DNA of 64,000 bases from an uncultured Pelagibacteraceae bacterium (GTDB taxonomy: Bacteria > Pseudomonadota > Alphaproteobacteria > Pelagibacterales > Pelagibacteraceae), in the NCBI GenBank assembly GCA_902588585.1, contig CACIPQ010000001.1:159710-223709 (forward strand), read 5' to 3'. The translations under genes were made by a program, and so were the position numbers. Under the pieces are notes generated by a model that worked only from the letters and a program-made list of their open reading frames with translations, made no database searches and was not told where the DNA came from. Positions 63,809 to 64,000 of this stretch are shown here, piece after piece. The number at the start of each line of letters is the position of its first letter. The first letter of the stretch is position 1.

Positions 63809-64000
63809 ATGTATTAAATGTAAGTTGATGGACTGTGTTGAGGTGTGTCCTGTTGACTGTTTTTATGAAGGTGAAAATATGCTTGTAATTCATCCGGATG
63901 AATGTATTGATTGCGGAGTTTGTGAACCTGAATGTCCAATAGACGCTATCGTTTCTGATTCAAACTACCAAGAAAGCGACAAAGAAAAATGGCTAAAAGT
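63786..64000 (+). CDS. fdxA: Ferredoxin FdxA, 7Fe type (partial)
   Basis: The frame starts at ATG 63786, after AAAGGAAAAA, and runs off the right edge after about 71 codons. It begins [17 protein letters not shown], followed by [15 protein letters not shown] and the second cluster [18 protein letters not shown]. This is the FdxA pattern, with [3Fe-4S] and [4Fe-4S] clusters, and differs from 2Fe-2S ferredoxins. It carries electrons in the cytoplasm. The typical basic C-terminal tail lies outside the window. Confidence 0.93.
   Translation, partial: MTYIVKDECIKCKLMDCVEVCPVDCFYEGENMLVIHPDECIDCGVCEPECPIDAIVSDSNYQESDKEKWLK

Noticed and set aside
63660-63893. 77-aa minus-strand ORF
   Set aside because: Antisense to the TerB-like gene and fdxA, both of which have clear motifs.
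1-64000. CRISPR arrays, insertion sequences, prophage or attachment sites
   Set aside because: No regularly spaced repeats, transposase or integrase motifs, or tRNA-end duplications were found; the two tRNAs are not flanked by foreign-looking DNA.

Overview
The window reads as a streamlined, AT-rich (roughly 30% GC by eye) chromosome segment of a marine-type alphaproteobacterium, most like the SAR11/Pelagibacterales group. This placement is an inference from several marks: murA, a DUF2948 gene and a hisD start in the usual alphaproteobacterial order; a class I lysyl-tRNA synthetase; the bolA / J-domain / cobS / cobT block; a Suv3-like RNA helicase; a def-fmt-truA block; very short or overlapping gene junctions; and almost no non-coding DNA. 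No rRNA, insertion sequence, prophage, CRISPR array or recognisable transcription-factor gene was seen. No gene-free stretch exceeds 300 bases; the longest (30360-30528, 48031-48199, 60726-60881, 30020-30143) are described as features or findings.

Layout. 1-2.6 kb (minus): hisD (partial), DUF2948, murA, dcd and small ORFs. 2.7-5.1 kb (minus): a TPR/glycosyltransferase-like protein, a 51-aa membrane protein missing from the ORF track, and a TVP38/DedA-like membrane protein. 5.2-12 kb (plus): rpmH-rnpA-yidD-yidC, running straight into argB, a HAD phosphatase, dapD, dapE and an HDAC-like deacetylase. 12-16.2 kb (minus): truA-fmt-def and two envelope proteins of unknown role. 16.3-21.4 kb: aroK-aroB (plus), bolA (minus), J-protein, cobS, cobT (plus). 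21.4-26.1 kb: queuosine-precursor-type transporter and rpmB (minus), TauE (plus), pyrD and lysS (minus). 26.1-29.8 kb (plus): TrkH-like K+ transporter, AmpG-like permease overlapping an NlpC/P60 peptidase, and a possible 22-aa peptide.

29.8-30.5 kb (minus) holds two paralogous two-helix membrane proteins behind unusually structured leaders. 30.5-41.3 kb (minus): methyltransferase, tRNA-Ser, lepA, pheT, pheS, rplT, rpmI, infC, thrS and a GT4 glycosyltransferase. Then an alpha/beta hydrolase (plus), gltB-gltD (minus), uppP (plus), tRNA-Arg with a possible 25-aa peptide (minus), and a thiolase with a 50-aa membrane protein (plus). 50.7-54.7 kb (plus) carries the most unusual locus: a pyruvate dehydrogenase pair in which the lipoyl domain sits on E1 (AceE) and is absent from E2. 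DMT transporter and thioesterase genes follow. 55.9-60.7 kb (minus): a TAXI-type TRAP transporter and an aminotransferase. 60.9-64 kb (plus): Suv3-like helicase, TerB-like protein and a ferredoxin cut by the window end.

Most genes are core metabolism, translation and envelope functions. The best leads for undescribed biology are (1) the relocated lipoyl domain in the PDH complex, (2) the small-membrane-protein pair with a predicted pseudoknot that would mask the ribosome-binding site and an upstream attenuator-like terminator, and (3) a hydrophobic micro-ORF with a near-perfect Shine-Dalgarno directly behind tRNA-Arg.
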